Positions 16,618 through 26,285 are shown, counted from the stretch's first letter. The stretch: DNA of 62,581 nucleotides from Pseudomonadota bacterium (GCA_026388655.1 JAPLJI010000054.1:1-62581); one strand, 5' to 3'. Program-made: numbers and translations. Notes: generated from the sequence alone by a model not told the origin.

Positions 16618-18591
16618 TCACCCTTCCTTTTCCGACACCGCGGAAATTTCGGACATGACCTTTTCGAATTCCTGGTGGGCTTCCTCCCACCTCCAGTAGC
16701 GGGCGGGGAGTTCCTCCTTCACCCGGGCGTACTCATTTTTGAGGAAAATCACGATTTCGCTGTCCCGGTAAGTTTCCGCGCGCGCGAGCTTCTCCTCGAT
16801 CTCCTTCTGCCTGGTCTCGAGCTCGCCGATTTCTTTCTCGAGTATCTCGATCTCCCGCTTGAGCTCGTTCCGTCTCCGGCTCCCGGCCTGCCGGGCTTCC
16901 GCTTCCAGGCGTTTCTGGTCCCGGGTCTTTCTCCCCCCCGGGGCGGGGGATTTTTCCATGGCCAGGAGACCGGTTTCCGGCTCCGCTGGTTCCGGGACGA
17001 CGGGTTTTCTCGCGAGGAAATCCGAGTAATTCCCGGTATACTCGTAAAGTTTCCCGGCCCGGAGCTCCACCACCCGGTGGACAAGTTTGTCGAGAAAGTA
17101 ACGGTCATGGGAGATGACCAGCAGGGTGCCGTCATACTCGGAGAGGGCCTCTTCCAGGGCCGCGCGGGCGGCCCGGTCCAGGTGGTTGGTGGGCTCGTCC
17201 ATGATCAGAAAATTGACCGGAGCCAGGAGGATCTTGGCCAGCGAGACCCGGGCTTTCTCGCCCCCGGAGAGCGCCGCGATCCTTTTCTCCGCGTCGTCCC
17301 CGCGGAACTTGAAAACCCCGAGCGCGTTCCGGACCTCCTGCCGGAGGCGGCTGGCCGCGGAGCCGGCCACCTCCTGGTAAACGGTTTTTTCCGGGTCGAG
17401 GGTATCCACTTGGTGTTGCTCGTAATAACCGATCGCGGTCCGGGGGCCGAGTTCGAGCCGGCCCGCGGCCGGGGCGAGCTTCCCGGCGATCAGGCGGGCC
17501 AGGGTGGTCTTGCCCGCCCCGTTTCCGCCGATCAGGGCGACCCGCTCCCCCCGGTAGATGGCGAAATCCAGCCCGGAGAAAATCCCGCGGTCGCCGTAGC
17601 GAAACCCGAGCTTCTCGGCCCGGACCACGTCGTGGTAGCTCTTCTCCTCCACCGTGAGCCGGAAGCCGAAGCGCGGGGGGGGCGGGGGCGGCGGCTCGGG
17701 CTCCTCCATTTTCTCGAGGATCCGGATCCGGCTCTGCACCTGCACCGCCCGATCGTTCCAGGCCCGGTAGCGGTTGATGTACCTCTGCTGGCGCTCGCGC
17801 TCCTCCCGCCATTCCTGGTGGCGCTTCCGGGCCGCCTCGGCCCGCTTTTCCTTCTCCGTTTCGTAGAAGCGGTAATCCCCGGCGTAGAGCTCGAGCCGGC
17901 CCCGGTCGAGTTCGCCGATCTCCTGCGCCAGGCGGTCGAGGAAATAACGGTCGTGGGAAACCAGGACGATGCTCCCCGGGAAAGCCCGGAGATATTCCTC
18001 CAGCCACTCGAGCGCGGGCAGATCGAAGTGGTTGGTCGGTTCGTCGAGCAGGAGCAGGTCGGGTTTCTGAAGCAGGAGGCGGCCCAGGTAGACCCGCATC
18101 CGGTACCCCCCGGAGAGTTCCCGGAGCGGGCGCTCGAAATCCTCCTCCCGGAACCCGAGGCCGGAGAGAATGGTCTTGGCGTCGGTTTCCAGCCGGTAGC
18201 CATCCAGGCTCTCGAAGCGCTCTTCCAGCCCCGCGATCTCGCGCAAGAGGGCATCGCGGGTTTCCGGGTGACGGGAGAGCCCGCGGTGGAGCGCGGCGAT
18301 TTTCTGCTCGATCGCCACGACTTCTTCCCGCCCCTCCCTCACGGTCTCCAGCACCGTCCCGTGCCGGGCGGCGATTTCCTCCTGGGGCAGGAGGCCGATC
18401 CGGAAGCCCCGGGGCTTGATGATCGTCCCCCGGAACTCGAGCTCGCCCCGGATGATCCGGAGGAGGGTGGTCTTGCCCGCCCCGTTCGGGCCGACCAGTC
18501 CCACCCGGCGACCGGGGTGGATATTCCACTCAATCCCGGCGAGCAGATCCCGCTCGCCGATCGCATAATGAAGTTCCTTGATCTGAAGCAT
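16618..18591 (-). CDS. ABC-F family ATPase (Uup/YheS-like)
   Basis: 657 residues with two ABC domains and no membrane helices. The first domain has GPNGAGKTTLL and LSGGYRMRV with LLLDEPTNHFD; the second has GGNGAGKTTLARL and LSGGEKARV with LIMDEPTNHLD. Between them is the basic linker (EWREERERQQRYINRYRAWN) typical of the ABC-F P-site tRNA interaction motif. A charged coiled-coil C-terminus (about 560-657) resembles Uup. ABC-F proteins act on the ribosome rather than as transporters. It is convergent with the GGDEF gene, with a 34-base gap. Confidence 0.93.
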   Translation of the reverse strand: MLQIKELHYAIGERDLLAGIEWNIHPGRRVGLVGPNGAGKTTLLRIIRGELEFRGTIIKPRGFRIGLLPQEEIAARHGTVLETVREGREEVVAIEQKIAALHRGLSRHPETRDALLREIAGLEERFESLDGYRLETDAKTILSGLGFREEDFERPLRELSGGYRMRVYLGRLLLQKPDLLLLDEPTNHFDLPALEWLEEYLRAFPGSIVLVSHDRYFLDRLAQEIGELDRGRLELYAGDYRFYETEKEKRAEAARKRHQEWREERERQQRYINRYRAWNDRAVQVQSRIRILEKMEEPEPPPPPPPRFGFRLTVEEKSYHDVVRAEKLGFRYGDRGIFSGLDFAIYRGERVALIGGNGAGKTTLARLIAGKLAPAAGRLELGPRTAIGYYEQHQVDTLDPEKTVYQEVAGSAASRLRQEVRNALGVFKFRGDDAEKRIAALSGGEKARVSLAKILLAPVNFLIMDEPTNHLDRAARAALEEALSEYDGTLLVISHDRYFLDKLVHRVVELRAGKLYEYTGNYSDFLARKPVVPEPAEPETGLLAMEKSPAPGGRKTRDQKRLEAEARQAGSRRRNELKREIEILEKEIGELETRQKEIEEKLARAETYRDSEIVIFLKNEYARVKEELPARYWRWEEAHQEFEKVMSEISAVSEKEG

Positions 18592-18636
18592 GACTTTCTT
18601 CTGCCCGCGGTAATTTTAACATCTCCCCGGGTTTTC

Positions 18637-18690
18637 ATTGACGATTGTCCCTCGCAAGACCTCGGGATAAATAGATTGACGAATTATAAA
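18637..18690. repeat. 54-bp dispersed repeat, copy 1
   Basis: It contains ATTGACGATTGTCCCTCG, CAAGACCTCGGGATAAATAG and ATTGACGAATTATAAA. The same unit recurs at 26286-26339 and inverted at 23316-23361. The rest of the 18592-18896 spacer holds degenerate CGTCAATCGTCATT words and an AACCTTGAACCTTGAAC tandem near 18850, with no gene. Confidence 0.75.
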
Positions 18691-18896
18691 TCCATTAAAA
18701 ACCAAGCGGCGTTAAAACCGCTCAAATCGTTATTTTAGGTTAGCTCGAGTTTTTGTCTCCTTGATCTTTTCCTTCTGGCCCGGGATTATAAAATTTCGTC
18801 AATCGTCATTCGTCATTTCTTTTGTAAAAGGATCTCGGTCTTCGGTCTTGAACCTTGAACCTTGAACTTTGAACCCTCGAACCTTATTTTTACGCT

Positions 18897-20006
18897 ATGA
18901 CCGTCGCCATCATTAAAACCACCGACCCGCGGGATGTCCGCGAGGCGGTCCGCCTGCTCGGGGGAATGGAGCGCTTCATTTCCCCCGGTGACCGAACCGT
19001 CTTGAAACCCAACATCTGCATCGGCAAGCCGAGCTCCTCGGGGGCGGTTACCGACCCCGAGCTCATAGCCGAGACGGCCCGGCTGGTCCAGGAAGCGGGA
19101 GGGAAGCCGGTAATCGGGGAAAGCCCGATTTACCCCTTCGGCTCGAACTGGGCCTTCAAAAGGGCCGGCTACGGGGATTTCCAGAAACGCTACGGGTTCG
19201 AGATGGTCGCCTTCGACCACGAAGAAGGGGTCCACGTGCAGATCCCAAAGGGGAAGGCGCTCGATCACCTGGTCATCGCCCGGCGGGTGCTCCAGAGCGA
19301 GCGGCTGATCAACATGCCGGTGGCGAAAACCCATCTCCAGACAATCGTCACCCTGGGACTCAAGAACCTGAAAGGGGTGGTGGTGGGAAAGCACAAGCAG
19401 ATCATCCACATGGCCGGCCTGGACGAGGGGATCGTCGACCTAAACACCGCGGTGAAAACCGACCTCACCATCATCGACGGGATCATCGGCCTGGAGGGCG
19501 AGATCGGGGCCACCATCGGGACCCCGGTGCCCCTGGGGGTGATCCTGGCGGCGGACAACGTGGTCGAGGCCGACGCCACCATGAGCCGGATCATGGGGCT
19601 GGACCCCGAAAAGATCATCCACATCAAAATGGCCGCCGCGCGGGGGCTCGGGCGGCTGGACGGGTTCGAGATCCGGGGCGAGCCGGTAGAAAAGGTAGCC
19701 CGGAAGTTCCGTTCCACCCCCCGCTACGGTTTATACCGCACCCTGATCAGCGATTACTTCTACCACTTCTTCGGGGCCCTGCATAACCTCTCGGCCCGGA
19801 TCCGGGGCACGGACGCGGTCCGCGCCCGCCAGGCCGTGGGCGAGGTCCGGATCGCCGCCGACCGCTGCAATAACTGCAAGCTCTGCCTCAAGGCCTGCCC
19901 GGTCGAGGCGGTTTCCCTTGCGGGCGGGGTAAAAATCAACCGGGAAACCTGCATCCGCTGTTTCATCTGCGCCGAGGTCTGCCCGGTGGAGGTTTTTTCA
20001 AAATAA
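18897..20006 (+). CDS. DUF362 protein with two 4Fe-4S clusters
   Basis: 369 residues. A DUF362 domain (about 30-260; LKPNICIGKPSSSGAVTDPE, MPVAKTHLQTIVTLGLKN) is fused to a C-terminal ferredoxin with CNNCKLCLKACP and CIRCFICAEVCP. DUF362 has no established enzymatic activity; the fusion suggests a redox role. No signal peptide is visible, so it is probably cytoplasmic. A second DUF362 protein without the ferredoxin but with a Tat signal is encoded at 26416, and each has a cysteine-rich iron-sulfur gene nearby. Confidence 0.9.
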   Translation: MTVAIIKTTDPRDVREAVRLLGGMERFISPGDRTVLKPNICIGKPSSSGAVTDPELIAETARLVQEAGGKPVIGESPIYPFGSNWAFKRAGYGDFQKRYGFEMVAFDHEEGVHVQIPKGKALDHLVIARRVLQSERLINMPVAKTHLQTIVTLGLKNLKGVVVGKHKQIIHMAGLDEGIVDLNTAVKTDLTIIDGIIGLEGEIGATIGTPVPLGVILAADNVVEADATMSRIMGLDPEKIIHIKMAAARGLGRLDGFEIRGEPVEKVARKFRSTPRYGLYRTLISDYFYHFFGALHNLSARIRGTDAVRARQAVGEVRIAADRCNNCKLCLKACPVEAVSLAGGVKINRETCIRCFICAEVCPVEVFSK

Positions 20007-20121
20007 ATCGACCGGCAGCAGGTAGCAGGTGATGGGTCATAGGTAAAAGGTCAAGGATGAAAGGAAAAAGATAAAGGATTCAACAAAATTAATAATACTA
20101 ACGAACCCAACGAACTAAACA

Positions 20122-20175
20122 AACCAGATAGACTAGATAGACCAAATAGACCAGATAGACCAGATAGACCAAATT
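20122..20175. repeat. Tandem ~10-bp repeat (AGATAGACCA type)
   Basis: About five decamers of the form CCAGATAGAC / CCAAATAGAC lie in the spacer before the iron-sulfur gene. The same tract occurs in reverse complement at 23234-23300 (GGTCTATTTGGTCTATTTGG). No coding meaning is likely. Confidence 0.8.
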
Positions 20176-20194
20176 AACCTGAACGGAGTGAAAT

Positions 20195-21010
20195 ATGCCT
20201 AAAAAAGCCCTGATCGATCAACAGCTGCCCTTTCCCGCGTTAATGAAGCTGGGAATGAAATTTTTTGAATTGGCATTCATGACCGGCCGCCTGCCGGTCC
20301 TCCGCGACCTCCATCCCTGGACCAACAAGAACAAAACCAATGTCAGCTGGCTTCCGATCAACAAGAATCTCGAGCGCACCGCGAGCACCCCGGCCCCCGC
20401 GGAGGTGGTGGCTGACTACATCAATCGCGCCCGCTACCTCTCCATCGTGGATTTCTGCGGCTGCCGCCGCTCCTTCCAGTGTAAGGACTATCCCGAGGAA
20501 ATCGGCTGTCTCTTCATGGGGGAATCCACCCTCGAGATTCCCTCCGAGCACAACCGCCAGGTCAGCCGGGACAAGGCCCTCGCCCACCTGGAAAAAGCGG
20601 TCAAGGCTGACCTGGTCCCGGTGATGGGCAAGGCCCGGGTGGACAACTTCATCTTCTCGGTGCCGGACAAGGGCAAGCTCCTGACCGTCTGTTTCTGCTG
20701 TGAATGCTGCTGCATCACCCGTTACATGCGCCACCTGTCCGCGGAGCGCCTGAACGAAATCTTCATTCCCCTGGAAGGTCTCTCCATCGAAGTGGATCAC
20801 ACCTGCGTCGGCTGCGGGACCTGCGAAAAGAAATGCTTTATCGGGGCCATTACCATTGAGGATGGGCGCTCGGTGATCGGGGAAAAGTGCCGGCTCTGCG
20901 GCCGCTGCGCCCGCTTCTGCCCCCAGGGTGCGATCAAGTTGAGGCTCAATAATCCCCGGCTCAAGGAGGATTACCGCCGCCGCGTCGACCCGCACGTGCA
21001 AATCGGCTAA
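20195..21010 (+). CDS. Cysteine-rich protein with C-terminal 2[4Fe-4S] ferredoxin
   Basis: 271 residues. A central part has CGCRRSFQC and a run of cysteines CFCCECCC (about 168-175). The C-terminus has a two-cluster ferredoxin: CVGCGTCEKKC and CRLCGRCARFCP. No signal peptide. The protein at 27718 shares the same order: Cys-X-Cys-Arg, then a Cys-rich CxCCxxCC run, then 2[4Fe-4S]. The N-terminal domains appear to bind an additional cluster. Function is unknown; an electron-transfer or redox partner role is inferred. Confidence 0.85.
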   Translation: MPKKALIDQQLPFPALMKLGMKFFELAFMTGRLPVLRDLHPWTNKNKTNVSWLPINKNLERTASTPAPAEVVADYINRARYLSIVDFCGCRRSFQCKDYPEEIGCLFMGESTLEIPSEHNRQVSRDKALAHLEKAVKADLVPVMGKARVDNFIFSVPDKGKLLTVCFCCECCCITRYMRHLSAERLNEIFIPLEGLSIEVDHTCVGCGTCEKKCFIGAITIEDGRSVIGEKCRLCGRCARFCPQGAIKLRLNNPRLKEDYRRRVDPHVQIG

Positions 21011-21138
21011 AAACAGAGTGTAGATAGTTGCCGCCAGCCAGTAGCAATTCGCAAGTGAGAAGTAGCTTGGACCCGCTTTTACGAGGGGGATTCGATCCTC
21101 CCATTAATTAAAACCCAAAAAAGAGTTAATATATTAAA

Positions 21139-21903
21139 ATGCAATATTTTGGATTCGCTTATATTGTTGTCCAGGCCGCTCCCACTTTCCCTCGGATCAA
21201 GGAGTTCCTGAACGCGGCCCGGGCCAAGTTTTCCCCGGAAGAACTTTCCGAAATCCAGCTTTATTCCTGGATCGAGATTAAAAGCCTCGGGATTGTGTTC
21301 AGGTTCAATTTCCAGGATTACCGCGCCAGCTATCTCCAGTGGTTTGCCGTCTGGGAAAAGGAACTCCAGCTCAGGTTTATCGAGCTGGAAAAAGTCGGGG
21401 AGAAGGAAAGAACCGACATTCTCGACAAATTTTCCCGGACCTCGGACATGAAATTCACCGGCGCTTACGATTTCGACCTGGCCGTCAGCATAATCGAGGC
21501 GAAGCTTAAAACCGCGGAGAATCTGCGCAAGGAACCCCGGCTCGGGACCAAGCTGAAGGTGGTTTTTAACACGGAGGATTCTTTTTACAAGGAATATTCC
21601 ACCAATCTAAGTTTTGGCGGGATGTTTATCAGGTCGAAAAAGAAGCCTCCCCTCCGGACGAGATTGGAAATATCCTTCGGCTTGCCCAACAAGGAGGAAA
21701 TCAACTTGGTGGCCGAGGTCATTCATATCGTGGACGCGGAAAAATCCGAGAATCTCAATTGCGAGGAGGGGTTCGGGGTCCGCTTCGTCGAATTCCTGGA
21801 TGACGGGAAGAAAAAGCTGAAGGATTATTACGACAAGCTGACGAAAATAAAGGAGAAGGACGACAAACAATTCCTGGACCTGTTTAAAAGCATCAAGGAA
21901 TAA
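21139..21903 (+). CDS. PilZ domain protein
   Basis: 254 residues. An N-terminal uncharacterised domain (1-130) precedes a PilZ domain (about 133-240), recognised by RKEPRLGTKLKVVF (the RxxxR c-di-GMP loop), NLSFGGMFIRS (NxSxxG) and FGVRFVEF. PilZ proteins of this TIGR02266-like form are common in deltaproteobacteria. It likely responds to c-di-GMP, which the GGDEF protein at 15666 could make. There is no good ribosome site before the ATG at 21139. Confidence 0.88.
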   Translation: MQYFGFAYIVVQAAPTFPRIKEFLNAARAKFSPEELSEIQLYSWIEIKSLGIVFRFNFQDYRASYLQWFAVWEKELQLRFIELEKVGEKERTDILDKFSRTSDMKFTGAYDFDLAVSIIEAKLKTAENLRKEPRLGTKLKVVFNTEDSFYKEYSTNLSFGGMFIRSKKKPPLRTRLEISFGLPNKEEINLVAEVIHIVDAEKSENLNCEEGFGVRFVEFLDDGKKKLKDYYDKLTKIKEKDDKQFLDLFKSIKE

Positions 21904-21948
21904 AGTAATTATTAGTTTATCCCCTGTCGGACATAGAAAATCGATCAT

Positions 21949-23079
21949 TTGCCTTTGAGAAAATCCATCCCGGCCGCCGTTCTTTCCCTGGCCCTGGTCC
22001 CGATGATGATCGGGTGCGGGACCGGTGGCGGAAGCCGGACCAGCCTCCCCGCGTCCCTGGACAACGCCCGGACCCTGACCCGGGAATGGATCGAGCGCGA
22101 CCCGGTGATGTTCTGGAGCTGGGGGGAGTTCGTCCTCCTCTATGGCTTCTGGAAGCTTCACGAAATCACCGGCGACGCGGCGGTCCCGGCCTACGTGAGT
22201 AACTTCCTGGATGAGAACCTGTATTTTTACACCCCGATCGCCAGCGATTTTTTCTCCCCCGCCACCCTGGTTCTCCTCTCCTGCGCGGAAACCGGCGCGG
22301 GGGATTACTGCGGATTGCCGGATGAATTTGACGATTACTTCGCCGCGGTCAAGCGCGAGGAAGGGGCGATCGTCCACCTGACCGGCGTGCCCGGGCAGGA
22401 CCGCCAGGTCTGGGTGGACAGCCTGTTCATGGATGGAGCTTATCTGATCGAGCGCGGGCGGGAGACGGGGGACCCCGGCTGGTACGCCGAGGCTGCCTCC
22501 CAGTTTGTGCGGTTCGACCGGATCCTTTCCGACCCGGCCACGGGGCTTTTAAACCACGGCTTTGACTTCGCGACCGGCCGGATGATGAACGATCCGGGCG
22601 TCTTCTGGGCCCGGGGCAACGCCTGGTACCTGGCCTCGCTCGGGAACCTCCTCACGGTTCTGCCGCCGGACCACCCCGACCGCGCCGGGCTCGAAGCCCT
22701 GTGGCGGAAAAGGGTCGAATCGATCCTGCCCCGGCAAAACGAAGACGGCTCCTGGAACACTCTCCTTTTGGAGATTGCCGGCAACTATGCCGAGACCTCG
22801 GCCACCGCCCTCTTCGCCTTCGGCCTGGCGACCGGCCTGGAGGCGGGCCTGACGGACGCCGGGGCCCGTGAAGCGGTCTTCCAGGCGCTGGATTATCTCA
22901 ACGGGATTATTTACGAGTCCGGCGGCCGTCATTTCCTGCCCGATACCTCAGGCGGGACAAGTCCCGGGACGGCGGAATATTACCTTTCCATCCCCCGGGT
23001 CATAAACCAGAATTACGGGATCGGCGCCTACATCCTTGCCGCGATCGAGACCGCCCGCCTCCGGGGCGAAATCGAATAG
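21949..23079 (+). CDS. GH88/GH105-like lipoprotein
   Basis: 376 residues. TTG starts are available at 21949 and 21955, and no in-frame ATG lies nearby. The signal peptide ends in a lipobox (MMIGCG). The mature protein is an alpha-helical barrel type with VWVDSLFMDGAYLIERGRET and FWARGNAWYLASLGN, the motifs seen in unsaturated glucuronyl or rhamnogalacturonyl hydrolases (GH88/GH105), including an Asp in the DSLFM segment. Substrate is likely an unsaturated uronyl oligosaccharide, though some members have other roles. It stands alone between repeat-filled spacers. Confidence 0.82.
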   Translation: MPLRKSIPAAVLSLALVPMMIGCGTGGGSRTSLPASLDNARTLTREWIERDPVMFWSWGEFVLLYGFWKLHEITGDAAVPAYVSNFLDENLYFYTPIASDFFSPATLVLLSCAETGAGDYCGLPDEFDDYFAAVKREEGAIVHLTGVPGQDRQVWVDSLFMDGAYLIERGRETGDPGWYAEAASQFVRFDRILSDPATGLLNHGFDFATGRMMNDPGVFWARGNAWYLASLGNLLTVLPPDHPDRAGLEALWRKRVESILPRQNEDGSWNTLLLEIAGNYAETSATALFAFGLATGLEAGLTDAGAREAVFQALDYLNGIIYESGGRHFLPDTSGGTSPGTAEYYLSIPRVINQNYGIGAYILAAIETARLRGEIE

Positions 23080-23394
23080 CCACCGCGCCCATTTTCTCGT
23101 TTATAGATTTAAAGAAGAAAAGCCGAAATAAAGCTTGCTATTGCTAAAACTGGATTCCCCCGTATCAAGTACGGGGCAGGCTTAATCAAGCCCGGAATGA
23201 TGACCTATGGCAAAGGGGTTAACTCAAAACTGTTCTGGTCTATTTGGTCTATTTGGTCTATTTGGTCTATCTAGTCTATCTGGTTTCTCTGGTTTCTTTG
23301 TTTTTCATTCCGTAATCGTCAATCTATTTATCCCGAGGTCTTGCGAGGGACAATCGTCAATCGTCAATTTATTAAACCCGAAACTCGGAACCGG
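23080..23394. repeat. Repeat-filled spacer (three families)
   Basis: No gene is seen. Near 23150-23205 is a degenerate dRS3-like half unit (CTGGATTCCCCCG then CCGGAATGATGAC). At 23234-23300 is a tandem TTTGGTCTA / CTGGTTTCT tract, the reverse complement of the tract at 20122. At 23316-23361 is an inverted copy of the 54-bp repeat at 18637. An apparent ORF across the tandem tract (LFGLFGLFGL) is an artefact of the repeats. Confidence 0.75.
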
Positions 23395-24711
23395 TTATTT
23401 CGAGGTACTCACGCTTAACCCCTGCACCACCGCCGAGGGGAGGCGTAGCATCGGGTCGCGGTCGGAGCTTAAGGCCACGTCCTTTTTGAAAAGATCGTAG
23501 ATGTTGCCCGCGATCATCGTGTTTTTCACCCGCCCGATGATCTTCCCTTTCTTGATCCGGAACCCGAGCGCCACGTTCCCGGAAAAGTCGCCGTTGATCA
23601 TGTTGCTCTGCCCGTAGCCGATCAGCTCGCGGATGAAAATCCCGTCATCGATGGAAGCCAGCAGGTCCCCGCTTTTCTCCGCCCCCGGGAGGACCTCCGG
23701 CGAATAAGGCATGCAGCCCCGGTTGCCGGTCGGCTCCGCCCCGGCCATCCCGGCGGAATCGAGATCATAAAGGAAATTCTTCAACACCCCTTTTTCAACC
23801 ATCATCATCACCCGGGTGGGGATGCCGTCGCCGTCGATCTCGGCGGCCCCGGGGGAGAAATCCCAGTGCGGATCGTCCCGGATGGTCAACCCCGGATCGA
23901 AAATCTGTTCCCCCAGGCGGCCGCGGAGGGGGGAATCGCCCTTGGCCACGTTCCGGCCGTTCACGCCGAGAACGAGGGGCCAGAGAAACATCCCCAGGAC
24001 CTCCGGGGGCAAAAAGGCCGGGAGCCGTCCTTCCGGCGACTCGACGATTTTCTCTCCGTGTTTCAGGTCGAAAAGAAGCCGTTCCGTAATCAGGTCGGGA
24101 TTGTAGAAATCGTTAACCTCCCGGAAGGAATGCCCGTGGCCGACGAAAAGCATGTCCGTTCCTTCGGTTTTCTGGGCCAGGGAACCCAGGGACCAGGCGG
24201 TGTCTTCGAAACGGTGGGATACCCCTCCGCTGGTAACCAGCAAGCCTTCCGAGACGGAGCGCGAGCCCTGGGCCTCGATAAAAAGATCGGGATTGTAGCG
24301 TTTCAGGGCGTCCACCATTTTCCCGCAGTTCTCGATCAGGCCCGCGCGCGTAATTTTCACCGTTTTCCCGGAATATTTCTTCACCTTCTTGGTCTCGGCC
24401 GGAGCGGGATAGGCGGAAAAGTGCGCCGGGCTCCCCACCCGGGCCAGGGAAATCGCCCGGTTAATCATTTCCGGGAGGTCGGCCGGGTCATTTCCCGCGG
24501 TGGTCCCCCTCTTTCGCTCCACCAGGACCTCGATGACATAGGCCGAGCTCCGGCGGACCTCGGTATCCTTGAGTCTCCCGGCCGAGAACGAACAGCTGAT
24601 TGCCTCACCCCGGCCGAAGGAGAGCTTGGCCCCCTGGGCGCCCTGCTTTTTGGCCACGTCGAGGCCGTGGAGAAGCTCGGCCCGCATTTTATCGAGATTG
24701 GAATCCGGCAC
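23395..24711 (-). CDS. pmbA: PmbA/TldE metalloprotease subunit
   Basis: 438 residues. It has the PmbA/TldE architecture: an N-terminal domain with FGRGEAISCSFSAG and a C-terminal domain with RGCMPYSPEVLPG and NMINGDFSGNVALGFRIKKG. It lacks the HExxxH motif, as expected for the inactive partner. With TldD it forms a heterodimeric protease that processes ribosomally made peptides such as microcins and degrades CcdA. It lies 175 bases downstream of tldD on the same strand; the gap contains repeat-like CGTCAATCGTC words and a C-rich hairpin. Confidence 0.92.
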   Translation of the reverse strand: MPDSNLDKMRAELLHGLDVAKKQGAQGAKLSFGRGEAISCSFSAGRLKDTEVRRSSAYVIEVLVERKRGTTAGNDPADLPEMINRAISLARVGSPAHFSAYPAPAETKKVKKYSGKTVKITRAGLIENCGKMVDALKRYNPDLFIEAQGSRSVSEGLLVTSGGVSHRFEDTAWSLGSLAQKTEGTDMLFVGHGHSFREVNDFYNPDLITERLLFDLKHGEKIVESPEGRLPAFLPPEVLGMFLWPLVLGVNGRNVAKGDSPLRGRLGEQIFDPGLTIRDDPHWDFSPGAAEIDGDGIPTRVMMMVEKGVLKNFLYDLDSAGMAGAEPTGNRGCMPYSPEVLPGAEKSGDLLASIDDGIFIRELIGYGQSNMINGDFSGNVALGFRIKKGKIIGRVKNTMIAGNIYDLFKKDVALSSDRDPMLRLPSAVVQGLSVSTSK

Positions 24712-24886
24712 TTTGCCTCCCTATAGTATAACTTTGCGTTCTACGGTTGCGGTTGCGCTGCTCGTATCGTCAACAGTAATTCGTCAATCGTCTGAAACTC
24801 TCCCCCTGCCCCTCCCTCCCAGGGAGGGGAGACAAACCGTAACCGAAAACCGCATGCCCAAACAAGCCGCCCAACCGATCAACGAT

Positions 24887-26254
24887 TTACTTCCCGCCTA
24901 TAACAACATCTCTAATCCTGAGGTGCGGCGCTCCGTCGGTTACCGGGAGCGGGCTTTGGCCGCCCTTGCCGCAGCCGCCGCCTTTCTGCAGGATCTTCAG
25001 GTCATTCCCGAATCCATCGATGTTGTGAAGCGTCTGAAAGACGTTGCCGGTCAGGACCACGTCCCGGACCAGCTCCCCAACCTGGCCGTTCTCGATCCGG
25101 TATCCGTAGGCGGCGGAAAAGGTGAACACCTCCATCATCGTCTGCCCGCCCATCATCCCGCGGGCGTATATCCCCCGGTCCACGCCGGCCAGAAGTTCTT
25201 TAAAACTCATTTTCCCCGCCTCGATGTAGGTGTTGGTCATCCTGACAATCGGCGGCACTCCTCTCCCGATGGCCCGGGCGTTGCCGGTGGGCTTTTCCCC
25301 CATCTTGGCCGCAGTCTCCAGGGAATGCAGGTGCCCCACTAGTTTCCCTTCCCTGATCAGGTAGGTTTTGCCGGTCGGGGTCCCCTCGTCGTCGAAAGCC
25401 TGCGTGCCCAGGAGGCCGGGGTGGGAGCCGTCATCCACGATGTTCAATTCCTTTACACCCATCTCCCGCCCGATCACCATCAGGTCCCGCACCTGGGGAT
25501 TCTCGTAGAGAAAATCCGATTCGGAGAGGTGCCCGAAGGCCTCGTGGGCGAAGACCCCGCCCATCTCCTGATCGAGGACCACCGGGTAAACCCCGCCGGG
25601 GCAGGGAGGCGCCTTCAGGAGCTTGACCGCCCGCCGCGCGGTTTCCTCTGCCAGGGCCTCGAGACCCTGGACGACATTGAAAGTGGTTTTGGAAGAAACC
25701 GCGTCGTAGGCCCGCTGGACGAGCGCCCCGTCCCGGGCGACCGCGGAAAGGGCCAGGATCACCCGGGGCCTTTCCTCCCGGAAATAATTCCCGCGCGAAG
25801 AGGCGAAGTGCACGGTCCGGAACGAATCGCTGTAGTTGGCCTGGGTGGTGGCGATCGACTTGTCGGTTTTTAAAAGGATCGTGTTGTAACCGGAAAGGAT
25901 CTTGATCTTGTCGTCCAGGCTCACCCCCCGGAAATCCCGCTCCAGCCGGGCGGGGACCTCCGCGGTCGCGGGCCCGGCGGTTTCCGCGAGCTCGGTTTTT
26001 TCCCGTCCGACCAGGACCGCGCCCTCGCCGGCCTCCCTGATCCCGTTTCCCAGGTCCTCCAGGGAATCGAAGACGGCCATCCCCCACCCGCCCCGGGTGC
26101 AGGCCCGGACGATCCCACCGGAGAGCTTGCTGGAGGAAACGCTGTCGATCTCCTGGCCCCGGAAGGTGATGGAGTTCGAGTCATTGATCTCGAACCGGAC
26201 CTCGGTGTAATCGGCGGCGCTTTTTTTCAGGGCGGAGACAAGCCGGTCTTTCAC
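24887..26254 (-). CDS. tldD: TldD metalloprotease
   Basis: 455 residues. The zinc site HEAFGH (HExxxH, His237, Glu238, His242) follows GGVYPVVLDQEMGGVFA; the third ligand would be a downstream Cys (a CGKGG segment lies near the C-terminus). Other marks are DDEGTPTGKTYLI and NTYIEAGKMSFKELLAG. It is the catalytic subunit, pairing with PmbA. No obvious peptide substrate gene lies nearby. Confidence 0.93.
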   Translation of the reverse strand: MKDRLVSALKKSAADYTEVRFEINDSNSITFRGQEIDSVSSSKLSGGIVRACTRGGWGMAVFDSLEDLGNGIREAGEGAVLVGREKTELAETAGPATAEVPARLERDFRGVSLDDKIKILSGYNTILLKTDKSIATTQANYSDSFRTVHFASSRGNYFREERPRVILALSAVARDGALVQRAYDAVSSKTTFNVVQGLEALAEETARRAVKLLKAPPCPGGVYPVVLDQEMGGVFAHEAFGHLSESDFLYENPQVRDLMVIGREMGVKELNIVDDGSHPGLLGTQAFDDEGTPTGKTYLIREGKLVGHLHSLETAAKMGEKPTGNARAIGRGVPPIVRMTNTYIEAGKMSFKELLAGVDRGIYARGMMGGQTMMEVFTFSAAYGYRIENGQVGELVRDVVLTGNVFQTLHNIDGFGNDLKILQKGGGCGKGGQSPLPVTDGAPHLRIRDVVIGGK

Positions 26255-26285
26255 GAAACCTCCCTCTGGATTATCAAAATTGACG

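Noticed and set aside
16675-18738. A 687-codon plus-strand ORF opposite the ABC-F gene
   Set aside because: Antisense shadow of a clear ABC-F protein; no motifs of its own.
23207-23500. A 97-residue plus-strand ORF with LFGLFGLFGL repeats
   Set aside because: The repeats come from the TTTGGTCTA tandem tract, and the 3' part is antisense to pmbA.
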